DNA of 64,000 nt from positions 2,309,001-2,373,000 of the forward strand of contig CM033406.1 of NCBI GenBank assembly GCA_019426215.1, written 5' to 3'. The notes below the pieces were generated by a model. It was not told the DNA's origin and did no database searches. It saw nothing but the letters and a program-made list of their open reading frames with translations. This document shows positions 43,513 through 56,078 of this stretch, in pieces (positions within the stretch are counted from its first letter, which is position 1; each line of letters begins with the position of its first letter). Both the position numbers and the translations under genes were made by a program. Source of the stretch: Buddleja alternifolia. Its lineage: Eukaryota; Streptophyta; Magnoliopsida; Lamiales; Scrophulariaceae.

Positions 43513-45633
43513 TTACCTTGTCTTCATTACTGGAAGATTGGCCTTCTTGGATTTCGATTTGTGTTGTGAGTGCTTTTTAGGTGTATAGTAATACCCTCGA
43601 TTATAATAGTAATCATAGTCATAATCATAATCATCATAGTATCGATAATATGATCTAGATTTTTGAGGATATTGACGCTGGTATTTCCTTGGCAGTGGCT
43701 TAGGAGTTACTGTTGGCGATTGACACTTAGCGTTTGATTCACTTTTGGATGGTTTATCCTTAGCCTTTTGAGCGTTTAGATGAACCTTCTTCTGTGAATC
43801 ATTCACTTTCGTCTTCTCCTTATTGCCTGAGTTGGTATTAACCTTCTCATTTAGCATCTTACCAATGTCCTTAGGTTCATTCAGCGTTTGACTGTTTAAA
43901 CTTTTCTCAACAAAGAATACAACTTTTCCTTTGTTGGTTTCCATAACCTTAGATGTTTTTTATTTTTAACCAAATTTATCACAACCTAAACCGATTTTTT
44001 CACCAAAAAGTCTGATTACCTCAGTCACATTATCTAGCTTTCTTGACACTTTCGATAATGATGAGACAAGTTGTTCTGATTTGGCAAGTCTAGCGATCAA
44101 TTCAGCTTCTCTCTTGACTATTATATCAATATCACTTTTTAATTGAGTAATTTCACTCTCAAGCAATTGATTCTTCTCAATGCATTGTTGTTGAACTTGC
44201 AACTCTGCCTTGAGTGTCATTCTATCACTTGTGAGCGATGAAATGATATCGAAGTGATTTTGATATATCTAGGCGGCATCTTGACAATCTTTGTAATACT
44301 CAGTTACTTTGTCAAGTAATTCATCATAAGAAAGAGGATGAGATAATTCAGTGTTTACCTTAGATAGCGAGTCATCAGACGCTTCTTCATCTCTTGCCAT
44401 AAGATAAATTAATGCTGAGTCGCTTGTTGGCTCATCATCACTGCTTTCATCTGATGATTCCAAATCCTCTTCAGATGCGGAGAATGGTTCAGATTCCACT
44501 AGCAAACCTTGTTGGCGAAGGTTGCTCCTAAATTGGTTTCTATCCTCATAATCTTGCCTTATGGGCTTCGATACATTCGGATAAAGACAATTTACCTGGT
44601 AGTGCCTTGGTTTCCTGCAATTGTAACACAAATTAGTTTTCATTTTCTATTCAGTGGTTAATCTCTTGGAAACTGTTGGCGCTGAAACATTCTGTATTGG
44701 AGACAGAGGCGCTTGGTATTGAACTGGCCCTGGAGGCTGAGGAGCAGAATACACTGGTGCTTGATACTGCGGCATTTGTGTAGGGAGAGGGGTTTGAAAT
44801 GAAGTTTGTCCACTAGGGTTTCTCTTTTCGTATCTTAGAAGTTTCTTGAATTTCTTAACTAATAATGTCATTTCCTTTTCCTCATTAGATTCTGTCGCTT
44901 TCACCTCATTGACTATCTTTCCCTTGATCTTAGTAGTAGCTATCAGGGCTCCTGATTCAGTCGTTGTGTGGCTGACTTCTCTTAGTTCAAACTCAAATGC
45001 CTTTAATTCTGAAAACACATGTTCCGAAGTTAGAGTTTCCAACGTTTGTGATTCTCTCATGGCAACCGTCTTAATCAAATACTTGCTTGGAAGACTTCTG
45101 AATATCTTGTTGACCATTTCCTTGTTAGTCAACTCCTTATCTAGTGACTCTAACTCTGTAATGAGCAAAGTGAACCTTGCGTCCAATTATTCTAGCGTCT
45201 CGTTGTTTTGCATCTTAAAATGCTCAAATCTTTGCATTGCTATGGAGAGCTTGTTCTCCTTCATCTGTGTTGAACCTTCGCACACGATAACCAACTTATC
45301 CTATATCTCTTTTGAAGTCTTACATTGCTTGATCTTGTTGAACAATGCATCATTGTCTCCTAACGCTGAGTATAGAGCGCTTCGTCCAACATTACCTAGA
45401 TTCGCTCTTTTACGATCTTCTGGCGTCCATTCTAACTTGGGTTTCTCGACATAACCATATGGAGTAGCTTCAGTTGCTCCAGGTGCTCGAGTTACAACTT
45501 TCATAATCTGAATGGGACCATCTATAATTACATTACACATCTCATTATCACATGAACATAAGTATGAAAATGCTCTAAGTTTCCATGAATCATAGTTTGA
45601 TTCAATCAGCTTAGGCATCTTGTTAAAAGCCAT
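43513..45633 (-). pseudogene. gag: SIRE-like element 2 gag
   Basis: Starts MAFNKMPKLIESNYDSWK at 45633. Blocks: 45633-45301 (core N-terminus), 45186-44647 (core plus a Pro/Gln-rich linker with PxPxQ repeats), 44643-44269 (knuckle CYNCRKPRHYQVNC, acidic Ser-rich stretch), 44220-43966 (coiled coil) and 43944-43513 (Lys-rich, then a YDDYDYDYDYYY tract and KKHSQHK). Knuckle spacing is CX2CX4HX4C. In-frame stops and shifts separate the blocks. Confidence 0.87.
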
Positions 45634-45731
45634 GATATGAGATTTAAAAAGAAATAAAGTGACTAAGTTTTAGAAAAATGGATCTAAACAAGCAGTTACG
45701 CTCGGAAATGCTTAGGTTTCTATTTTAATCG

Positions 45732-45743
45732 CTCTGATACCAC
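45732..45743 (-). other. Primer-binding site, SIRE-like element 2
   Basis: The minus strand reads GTGGTATCAGAG (TGGTATCAGAG core), initiator tRNA-Met type, next to the LTR start TGATGGTCC at 45745. Confidence 0.85.
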
Positions 45744-45744
45744 T

Positions 45745-47247
45745 TGATGGTCCAAGTGGCATACGAAAGGGTCTGGAAGGGGGGGGGGTGTTGAATAGAC
45801 CAGACCCTGAAGCCTTTTTTTACTTCAAAAATTTCGTATCACTTTTTAAAGATTTGAACGCTTAGAGAGCTGAGAGCTAGGTCAGGCGCTACAGTAAAGA
45901 TAACTTAGACTTAGTGATTTTAGCAATTTACCAAAGTAGGGTAAAGCTTAGATCACTTGATCAGGGTTAGCACAACGTAAATGATTTTAAAGCTTTAGCG
46001 TTTATTTCGGTCAAATAGTCGCTTAACTATTTTACTTGTCTTTTTCAGAATAAATGATGGAATATAAAATAAGACAATAAAATAGTAAATAACACAAGAA
46101 TTTGTAAGGTTCACCGGGTGGTGTAATCCCAACTACGTCTTTCTTCTCCTTGACCACTTGGAGGAATTCCACTAAATTGATTATCGAAGGATCACACAGA
46201 GGCTTCTACAAAATAGAGGAGGGGATGATGATCTTAGGCTTCTTGATCACACAGACTTCAGCACCAATGAAGATCTTCACCAACAAGCTTCTCTCACTCA
46301 GAAATATTGTTTGTAGAGTCAACAACTTCTTCACACCGATGGATGAGGTTGAGGGTTGGATCACGAGTTTGTTTGGTTTTAGGAAGTTCAAACAACTTAG
46401 GATATCTCAATAATAGTGTATGGTTATTCTTTGAAGATGTTTGAGATATCTACGACTGTCTGGAATGTATGTGAAAATCTTGGAAGAATTTTGGCTATGG
46501 AGTTTCTAAGCTTTTCTTGAGAAAATATTTCAACAAAGTTTTTACTCTCTTGTGTATGTACGTGTTATTTTGAGTTTGCTGAGGTAAGGTATTTATAGGC
46601 ATTTTCTTAGGATTTGTCCGTTAGACACATGTAGGTGCGTGCCTCTCACGCGCGAGTGAGTCATGCCTTTTCTCGGACATTCCTGAAATCCTGCTGCACT
46701 AATTTGATGTGGCAGGTTTGAACTCTGAAATTCTGACAGTCTAAGCCAATAGGTAGCTTGCTCCATATACAATCTGTCCTTATCACATTTAATGCTCTTA
46801 TCAAGCATTTAATATATTTGAATTTATTTCCCGTTGGAAATAAATTTCCGCTAAATGATTACATTAAGTCCTTAGTGACTTTGGAATTTATTTCAGGTGA
46901 ATCTGATCTTCTTAATCGCTTGAGTGCTTTGATCGCTTGATTCATGCATCCTGAAACAGTCCACAGCAATTGGCAGTGGCTCCAGAAAAAATCTTCATCT
47001 TCACTTGACTTCAAATGCTGATCTTCAACTTCATCTCTACTAGACTCAGCTAGAATTCTACTAGCGACTTGGTATCCAATACTTAGTCTAAAATCTACAA
47101 ATATAAAAATTACAAGCCTAGAAAGATTACAAACTTTCAAACACTTATACAATTGTTCTATGAAAACATAAACTTACATTATTTTGGGGCTTAACATAAA
47201 ATGTTATCTTGTCATCATCAAAATATCTAACATGAAATTTCCTAACA
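45745..47247 (-). repeat. SIRE-like element 2, 5' LTR
   Basis: 1.50 kb, plus strand TGATGGTCC to TTTCCTAACA. A 10-G run is at 45779-45788 and the TATA box at 46588-46600 (minus strand). It resembles the LTR of SIRE-like element 1 and shares its ends. Confidence 0.88.
46588..46600 (-). promoter_or_regulatory. TATA box, SIRE-like element 2 LTR
   Basis: The minus strand reads GCCTATAAATACC, at the same relative place as in SIRE-like element 1. Confidence 0.55.
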
Positions 47248-47364
47248 ATTTTTGCATTAAAATCCAATTTTAATCAAATTTATATAATATATATTATTTA
47301 ATAAATGACCCGGGTTACCCACGGATCGACCCTGGTCCAATTGCAAAATCAGTGTGTTAACAAA

Positions 47365-47637
47365 CACACGGGCGGCGCCTAAGCATGGACAACAGGATGC
47401 TGAACTTGTTGCTTCTTGTCAGGCGCCTAAGCGTGGTAATACTGGCGCCTGGGCGTGGTCAACAGGCTTGAACTTCTGTCGTGCATCGATTTTCACCTTT
47501 TTCTTCGTATTTTCTCGTTTATCACCTGAAATCACTTAACACCCCGATTAAACGCAAATGTGACATGATTTAGGCAATAAATAAATCCAAAAACTTCAGA
47601 TCACGGGCTTAAAAACACGTAAGAACGCCTCTTATCA
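47365..47637 (-). repeat. Athila-related LTR end fragment
   Basis: The last 270 bases or so match the end region of the solo LTR at 28554-30951 (GGCGCCTAAGCGTGG motifs, CGTTTATCACCTGAAATCACTT-like block, end CGCCTCTTATCA). The rest of that LTR is missing; the left limit is uncertain. The 115 bases between 47248 and here are AT-rich and unassigned. Confidence 0.75.
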
Positions 47638-49301
47638 ACATCGATTCCACATCGGGTATTGAGGTCCTCAATCAATTAAATGGGTTGCAACCTAACCAAT
47701 TTCTGGCCCATTAATTATTTGAAGTGAAATCTAACATCAATTTATCCAATAAATATTTCAATACCTTTCCCCATAGTTCACCAAGCCGCAACCTAACCGA
47801 TTTCTAAGCTCGTGAACTACCCGAGTTCATTCCCACTAACTCCTTTAATCTAACATTTGAATTTCACCTTGCGACCTAACCGGTTTCTAGGGTGAAATAT
47901 GCTTTGATTAAGGCATTTCATGCACTTAATAAATTTCAAATTATTTCCAAATGTATAACCCCCACAACTGGGAAGCATTACACATTCGTAGTAATTTTTA
48001 TTTTAATAAGTTTACTGGAGGACAAGGATGTCACACATCCTTTATTAACTCGGTATTATTTATTTGGAAGAATTTAAATTGTCAAATGTTTGGTCTCACT
48101 TTGCACATTAATCAATTATATAGCGCAATTATCACATATTGAACATTCATAATTTATACTACTAATAATCATGTCTATCAATATAATCATGGAATTACAT
48201 AAATAAATCCACTACACTCGATCATGAATTTTTCCTAGAGGGTCCGAGCCAATGGGTCATCACAAAGAAAGGTAAACGAAAAACTTAATTAAACTTCATG
48301 GGCTTCATAAATTTTTGAATTATTTTACTACTATTCTTTAAAACAACCCATAAAAAGAAAAAGTAACTCGAATATAACCTAAGTCCATGATCGGTATCTC
48401 CATCACATACTACATGCTCGCATCAATTAATACACACTCGCATTATTAAAACACTTACGTTGATTATTTAAAATTTTAGTCCAACTAAAAAGTCCTTTAT
48501 TAAAATTCCCAACTTTTATATATTCTTTATTTCAATTAAAATCATTCTAGTCCCACTAGATGACTTAGATACACAAAATTATAAATTAAGTATATCTACC
48601 TTTAATTAAAATAATATTAGTCCAACTAAAATGAATACATAAAATATGGAATCCTATTTTATTATGATTTAAAGCAATCATTAATTGGAAAAACTTTTAT
48701 TTGATTAAAGAATTAATTATTAATCATCCAAGAAAAATAATCTATATTCTTTATTCAAATATTTGAGTAATTTCCATGTTGCGGAAAAATTAATAAAAAT
48801 TAATACATAAATTAATTATTAATCTCCAAGAAAAATAATTAATTATTCTAATTAAATATTTTATTCCAATTAATTTTATTGGGCACGATTTCATCAAACC
48901 AAAGTCACTATCTTTTTGGCCCACTTGGATTTAATTTAATTGGGCTCAAAATCAACTAATTAGAAAAAAAATCATGTTTTATTAATTTTTATTGGGTTAG
49001 TTTGAATTTAAATTCAAATCACCAATCCATTGGCCCATTTGGAATAAATTAAATTAAGACCAAACTAATTAATAAATCAAAATTGAGTAATTTTCCAATT
49101 GGGATTAATTTAAATTATTCCAGGTTATCATCATTTTGACCCACCCGGATAATTAAATTTACCTAAGACCGAAATACCAATTTCAACTCAAAACCCACAG
49201 CCCGTTTTTCAGACCTGGGCGCACAGGGCACTGCTGCGTCGGGGCCATCGGGCCCTGTTTTTCCTCGTTTTTGATTTTTTTTCATATCACAAAAGACCCA
49301 G
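47638..49301. other. AT-rich stretch, no gene; probably copia LTR/leader sequence
   Basis: No supported coding region. Three imperfect copies of GC(A/G)ACCTAACC(A/G)(A/G)TTTCT lie at about 47685, 47792 and 47874. From 48450 to 49150 it is almost only A/T with TTAATTAA-type motifs. A GC-rich spot at 49210-49260 (GGGCCATCGGGCCC) resembles the GC-rich leader block of copia element 1, so the right end is probably leader sequence of copia element C, continued at 58825. Confidence 0.45.
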
Positions 49302-51768
49302 TGTCACGCCCCCAAATTTAGTCCTTAAAGGGCCAAAATCTGAAAGCGTGAGTCTATCAAAACAACAATTCAATAACTTCTAGTAGATTCCCAACTCTAA
49401 CACTGTTAACCAGATAAGGTGGACTTACTATCCATGTCTTAATCTGCGTCTGCCACGTCTAGGATTGTCCATGTCTACACTCATGATCCTCCGAGCCAGC
49501 CCCACCGCTCAAGTTACCTCTAACTGGAAGGAAGTAGTAAAATACGTAAGCAAAAGCTTAGTGAGCGTCAGTGTACGTGTGAAAGGTGCTTAAAATAGTT
49601 TTTAGACCCAAAAATGATAAAGTAATGAGGTGAAGTCAATAATAGTTTCTATTTTTCAAAGGTTCATTAAAAACACGAGTAAGAATAGCATTTGCGTTAA
49701 AGCAATAACTGGTATGGCACCAAGCTCTTAGTATATGCACGATAAAGTTTTGATCAAGATCATTTAAAATATGTGTGAAAAATGATTTTACGTTTAAAGT
49801 GGAAATGAGTGACATGATACTCAAGTTTCAAAACATGTATTTCAATAGCAAGCATTTCAATGCAAGGAACATGTACAAGGCACGCTTAAGCAGGAGGGGG
49901 CCATGTTAGCAATACCATCGCGTCCGATGACTAGCCCACGACACTTTGGGTCCCGCTGCTTCTTCCTTATCACCCCTAAACACGCGACTTAAAAGCCATC
50001 ACCTTATACCTCCCCACGAAGGCTCGCGATGCCTGATTGGTCATATCCAGAGTATGCCACACGATCTAGTACCCACTCACCCTTGGAACACTCCGTCTTT
50101 AGGTGTTGGGATTTGGCCGTGGATAGAGGGAACCGTTTAAGACCGCAAGCCCATGCTTGACCAGCCGAATCCTGCCCTATCCACGCCCGACACTTGGGCA
50201 CGACAATTAACCACGTAATATGCAACACGTATCACTTGAATGTAGTCACGATGTATGATCACGATTGATGCAATAGTAGCCTTTCAGCTCACGATAGAAC
50301 ATTCTTGAATCACTTAGTTTTCAAGATACTTGCCAAAGAAGTATTTTCATTGAAATCGTTTTCACAAAACATGCCTTTGAAATTATTCATGCAGTTAACA
50401 TTTAGCACCATGAAATGGTGAATGCAAATGAGTTCATGATTTGCTTATGAAAGTGTTGAAACTCATTTTCAGGTGAAGTACTGAAAGCATGATGAAAGTA
50501 TATACATATATATACGACGTGATAAAATTTCCTTCCAGTTTTGAAAGACATATAACTATAATTTTGAGAGACAACTCACAGTACACTTCCAAGTAATTCC
50601 GCGTTGCATGCGAGGGATTCTCCAAGACTGCCTGCTAACCAAGAATCACATCAGAATCTTATTCTCCAGTACTTGATCTTAATAACCTAACCTACCTCAA
50701 CCACCCCGAACAAGGCTAAACCGGCTTGGTTGTAGGCCACGAGACAAATATTCATAGTACAAGAAGTTTTGGTTCACGCTTGAGAGACTCGTGGTATACA
50801 AAAGGAGACGAATAAACATTGCATATCTCAACAAGGTCCGACTTGGCAATTTGTAGTGTGAGAATTGTATCAAATCATAGAAAGCTTGAAATTATTTGAA
50901 ACTTTTTTAAAAAAGTACTCAACATAGAAATGACCATAAAGGAAAATTATAGTATTATTTTTAGTTAGATACCACCACTTTCTATGTTTGAACATTTTGT
51001 TTTGCTGTACAGTATAGTTAGTTTGGGCAGTCCCCTTCAATGAATTTGTTTAAATTATGTAGAACTAGAAAGGCTGTAAATTTTGGATATCCTACTCATC
51101 ACCCGTCCGTCGATGTTCAGTAAAAGTTTCAAACAAAATGAAAATGTTTAAGTTTGCGGTTTTAGGGGGCGAACTGGACTTCCCCGAAACTGGAAACATC
51201 CTGCCACTATAAGTTTCCAGATTTTCGGAAAATTCATCTTAACTTCAAAATTTATAACATTTAACATTCATATTATACACATAAGTAAAAGTTTCCAGAA
51301 AAAGTTTCAAGAAATAATATGTTCGTTTTCCCCTTCAAATGATTTCGAAAACACACATCAGCAAATTTGTGGTGTTAAAATCAAACCACCTATTCTCCTC
51401 TTAGACATTTCAACAAACAATAGATCTGCTCACACCACCCTCATATACACAATTACACAAAATACCAACAATATAATATGCTCATTAATCAAATCATTCA
51501 CTTTACTTGAGCATACAATCACCTATCTTAAAACGACACACCTTTGAAACTCAAAGTTTAATTTCAACTCACTTTATAATCCAAGATTAATACTCAATAA
51601 CCATATGACATTTGCCAATATAGTACTTGAAATCATGGGTAATGAGTTAAACTATCTAATTAATAAGTAATTAACTAGAAAACTTGATGAGGGAAAGAAA
51701 AATGAAAGGATGAAAAGGAACGTACCTGTTCTCCCAAAAATGAAGAGGGGTTTATTTTATTTTTTTAG

Positions 51769-51811
<43 letters not shown>

Positions 51812-52111
51812 AGCTGTCTTATATAATATATATATATATGCATGAGGTGGCAGGTGTCATTAGCAAATTTTTGGGTGAAGGGTAGAGCATCACCTGTACT
51901 CCTCATTCCTTCAACTCCTTTTCTATTTATTTTTTTCTGAATTATAATCTAGTCACTAAACTTTTAGGGATTTATGATTTAGCATCAAAACTTTCTGGAA
52001 TTTGCAATGTAGTTTGGAATTTAATGTATTTCCTTCAATCACATAGTAACATACTCACCAGATGGTCTTTCGCATCAAATAATCAAAGGTGTGAAAATAT
52101 GGGGCGTCATA
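49302..52111 (-). repeat. LARD-like element, 3' LTR
   Basis: 2.81 kb, plus strand TGTCACGCCCCC to GGGGCGTCATA. On the minus strand it starts TATGACGCC rather than TGTGACGCC. A (TA)n run is at about 51773-51804. The 67 bases at about 49420-49486 are absent from the other LTR. Confidence 0.92.
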
Positions 52112-52127
52112 CTCTCCCCTCAAAAAA
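52112..52127 (-). other. Polypurine tract of LARD-like element
   Basis: The minus strand reads TTTTTGAGGGGAGAG directly before the LTR start TATGACG. Confidence 0.75.
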
Positions 52128-55100
52128 ATTTGGCCCCCAAATTCCATCTTGATCGTTTTTTATCGTTGAGTTGCTCGCGGAAGTACATCGTCGAGTTGTC
52201 TAGCAGTCTTCAATGCATAACTCTTAAGGCTTCCATCAAGCTTGAGAATAGATTTCTTCTTATTGGAGAAGTCTTCTTGAAGGTTCAATGTATTAGCTTG
52301 GAAAATGCTAAATGAGACAAGATAAAAAAAAATTTCTCTAGATTACACGTGGGGCACTTTTACCGTTATTTTTCTTCAACACCATATGGTTTTTTGTTTT
52401 CCTACAAACCGTAACTCTTAATCGTTTCTTTGATTGTCAATGTAGACAATATTGACGGAGTTAAGTTCTTCTCTGAAGTTGAATTAGATATCCTTCAAAT
52501 CGCAGAAAATTGTCGCCATTCCGCAGATCTTCTCTCCTCAAATGGAGTAGTACGGATTGACACTAGAACTAAATTGAAGATCTGACTGGTCTTATGAAGG
52601 CTAAATCGCAATTGTATCTTTCTTTAGGAAGCTCCACACTGAGACTACTTGCTTGCTCCAGTGAAATGAAATCGAGTGTTGATGTATCTAATAGTTCCCT
52701 TAATAGGATTTATTACAGTTGTCGCTTGCCATCCATAAAGGTTCCAATTGTTTTCCTCTCTCTCTTAAGTTAGGTTCATCGACCATTCATATTCGTTTGT
52801 TCTAGTACCAATGTTGCTAAGGTTTGATATTTGCAACTACAACGGAATGGGGGCGAAATGATAGGAAACATAATAAGAGTGATTATTGTTTAAATAGAAA
52901 ATATACACTATGAGTACCCTCACAATAATTTTAGAAATTGGCTAGAAGATTAATTGAGGAAATAAAGAAGTGATCGAGAACAGTGGGCTAATTTGAATAA
53001 TTAGAAGAGAAGCTCAAACAGATCTAGGTTATAGAGGCCTTCAAATGGTAAAACTGATTGAGTGCAAAATAGATTATAACCAAGAGGTGGGCACTTAAAA
53101 ATGACCTTGAAGACAACTTGTCATTCATATGTGTTGTAACTCAAGGATAGTTGAAGCCCATTTTCCCTGTGAAATACATAGAATAAAGCAGGAATACAAT
53201 GATAAAATTGAAATGAAACTCCCAACAAGGAGGAATCAGAGAAGCAAGCGGTTGCAAATTAAAGATGATTTTGAATATGAACAATATTAGGAATAAACAA
53301 TTCAAGTGGAAATTACATACTTCATATACTCATGACAAGGAGATTAAAACAAATTGCATCACTCAAACCAGATGAACAAAAATGGCTCAATTTTGAGAAG
53401 TTTCCCTACAAAGAGGCCAAAATATAAGCCTTGAATTGAACTAAGAGTATGGTGATATGATGAGAAATTGATACTCAAATGAATGAAGAAAATTTTATTG
53501 AAAGAACAAAAAAATATATTCAAGAAGGATCCATTGAAAACGATTTAACTACAACTCAAGATCGAGATAATAACAATAGTCAAACATAATCTTCAAATAA
53601 AAGATGGATGAACAAGGAAAATTGTAATTAAAAGACAATTATTAGGAGTCGACAATCGGAGTAGGATAACAAACTCGATTCAAAATGAGAATATTGTGAT
53701 AGAATTTAACCGGCCTCCAAGAGTAACAGTTTCAATATATATTATAAACTCAAAAATCGAATTATAGAAATATATTGTGAAAGATTTCAGGGAGATAGTT
53801 CAGGATGATTTAAATGAACACGAATTTCAAGAATTACAGTTATCGAGAACAAGAATTTAAGAATACACAAGATATTCAATTATGAAGGAATTTATTTTTA
53901 TAATTCGTTGACAATTTTTTAAGAATAGACAATCGATTACTAAATGAATTCATCGTTGGTTCTTTGTCAAGTAGTTTGAAGGAAATGTCTAAATCATGGT
54001 TAAGGAAGAATAGTGGATACCATAAAGGCTTTGGTTCAATAAAGTGGCAAGAAAAGGTTGTGAAGTGAAGGTTTGCGTAGCCGAGTTGACTCTTCCCTCT
54101 TCTATGAAGTAAGAGGGATCATCTTTTCCAATTACCTAATACATCCACATTTCATCCAAATGATCACGAATGATGATGGAGAATCATGTAGCATCCAAGG
54201 ATAAATTGAACAAACCCACGTCTACTACTCTGTCTATTAAAGTGGGCTTGTATGATCCCATGTGCAACCATTATTATGTTGATGGCGTTGCCTACGATTA
54301 AAAATTGCCTACAGAAGTCCCTTAGATTTTCTTCCTGGTAATAAGTAAATATACAAAAGTCTTCTCAAAAATTGCCTACAGAAGTCCCTTAGATTTTCTT
54401 CCTGGTAATAAGTAAATATACAAAAGTCTTCTCGCAAGTTGTAGAGTGCCCTCCGCGACTCTGAACCAGCTTCATATCAAGGAGATGTAACCAAAAAAAG
54501 AACAGCTACATTAAATGATAAGTACATGTGTTGCATAAGAGCTACAAAGTCACTTTCTCAAGGGGATATAATTTAAATATCCAGAAGGAGAACGCCTTCT
54601 TAGTAAGGAAGAACGGCGATCATGAAGGAAAGGGCATCAAAAAAAAGGAACAATATACTTTTAGATATACTTGTTCGACCGGATTATGATAATTAAAGGA
54701 TAGGGTCAAAATCGACGTTGTAATTGAAAGTCTTTGGGCTACAGTGTAAAAGGTCAAGCCTCCACAAAATTTCCATTGAATCAAATTGCTTGTGTTGTGA
54801 TTTGAAGGTCTTGGTGGAAATTGTATACTTTGTATGCTTCAAGAAACAATTGAGATACAACCACCTGATGTGGTTCCACTTGAAGGAAAGAAGTACCTCA
54901 ATTTATAAAGTCTGTAGTACAAAGCGACCAACAATAAGTTTCAAGATAGATTGAAAGAACAATGGATGAAATGAAGTTATCAGTATTAAAGAAATAAGGG
55001 AAATTCAATAGAGAAAAACATTTGGGAATGACCCAATTAGAGTGAATGATTATGAGCTCAATATTTTATAAGAGAGAGTGCAAAATAGATGGAATAACAA

Positions 55101-56063
55101 TATTCAAACTGAGTTTTCAAAAGAAGATGGATGATACAAATATATTCCATATTAAAAGGAGAATTAGGATTCAATACATGGAGTAGAACAAAATGTGCAG
55201 TTCAAATGGCAGTTCTAGAGTAGGGGTGAAGCGTCTTTAAAAGCTAACAATTCAACAAGTATTGGAGCTTATGAATAAAATCATGGAACATAACTTTGAG
55301 TGGCACCCACAAGAGGTGAGACAATTCGAGTGAGCAAGATCGTCAAAATGACAATTATCGATGATAAGGAACTTTGAATTCGAAAATTGTCTCATGAAAC
55401 AAAAATATTTAATAATGATATTTGGATAGACATCCCCAACATAATCAGAAAGCATGGATGCCATAATATTTTGTCTCAATATAAGTACATTAAAGAATTG
55501 GAAGATGAAGGTCTACGTGACGAACAAAAGTATTCTATGAAATAAAGGCATTCACCGCCTCAGAGTAGCTCCTACCATGTCTACCTTTCACCCCACACGG
55601 TAGTTAAAGAAGGCAAAAAATTATGTGGTATAAGAGTATGAAATGAACCAACTTATAGACCATTGCTGTTCACATTTCATGATATCATATTAAAGTGCGC
55701 TTATACGATTTGATGCATATCCATCATACTAAAGCAACTAAGGAAACAACTTTCACTTCTCTATTCTATGAAGAGTATAGTACTAAACAATGTAAATTCC
55801 ACATTATTCAAAAATAATACTTATCTATCATATAACTGGACTTCTAACATCTTCCGCATCCATTTATGATCAAATACACCTATAACGCATTATTCTTAAC
55901 ACACTCCTAAGACCTTTTCAAAATAAATCATTTCTTGGTCGGCCACCCCAAACAATGGTCTATCATAATTTGAAACCACTATGTTGCTATCTTGAACTCC
56001 CACTTAACACTCAAAACCCCAGTCCAAGGAACCTATCCCGACATAGCTTAGGCACTCGCCCAA
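52128..56063 (-). other. Interior of LARD-like element, no recognised gene
   Basis: Nearly 4 kb without any RT, integrase, protease or gag motif on either strand; the longest open stretches are about 75 codons. A 66-bp unit is duplicated in tandem at 54301-54432. The end near the primer site (56010-56060) reads like a Tekay leader: CCTATCCCGACATAGCTTAGG is, in reverse, close to the leader after LTR A. Confidence 0.75.
54301..54432. repeat. Tandem duplication, 66-bp unit
   Basis: 54301-54366 and 54367-54432 are identical by eye, starting AAAATTGCCTACAGAAG and ending AAAGTCTTCTC. Confidence 0.93.
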
Positions 56064-56075
56064 GCTCTGATACCA
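56064..56075 (-). other. Primer-binding site of LARD-like element
   Basis: The minus strand reads TGGTATCAGAGC, initiator tRNA-Met type, three bases from the LTR. It is intact, so tRNA priming would still be possible. Confidence 0.9.
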
Positions 56076-56078
56076 CTC

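Larger units (their letters stand above)
43041..47247 (-). mobile_element. SIRE-like Ty1/copia element 2 (3'-truncated)
   Basis: 5' LTR (45745-47247), primer site, gag, Tyr/Asp linker and protease in minus orientation, cut shortly after the protease at about 43041. It has the same layout as SIRE-like element 1 and the same orientation. Coding blocks are longer and cleaner than in element 1. Integrase, RT, RNase H and the 3' LTR are missing. Confidence 0.88.

Noticed and set aside
49946..50140. Open frame repeated at 56661-56855
   Set aside because: Repeated because it lies in both LTRs of the LARD-like element; truncated differently and without motif.
51773..51804. TA dinucleotide runs (also at 28377-28391 and 58488-58548)
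   Set aside because: Ordinary microsatellites inside LTRs; noted only because they blur the foldback MITE target duplication.
55252..55479. 75-codon open frame in the LARD-like interior considered as a remnant gene
   Set aside because: No motif of any retroelement or host family; length is within chance for AT-rich DNA.
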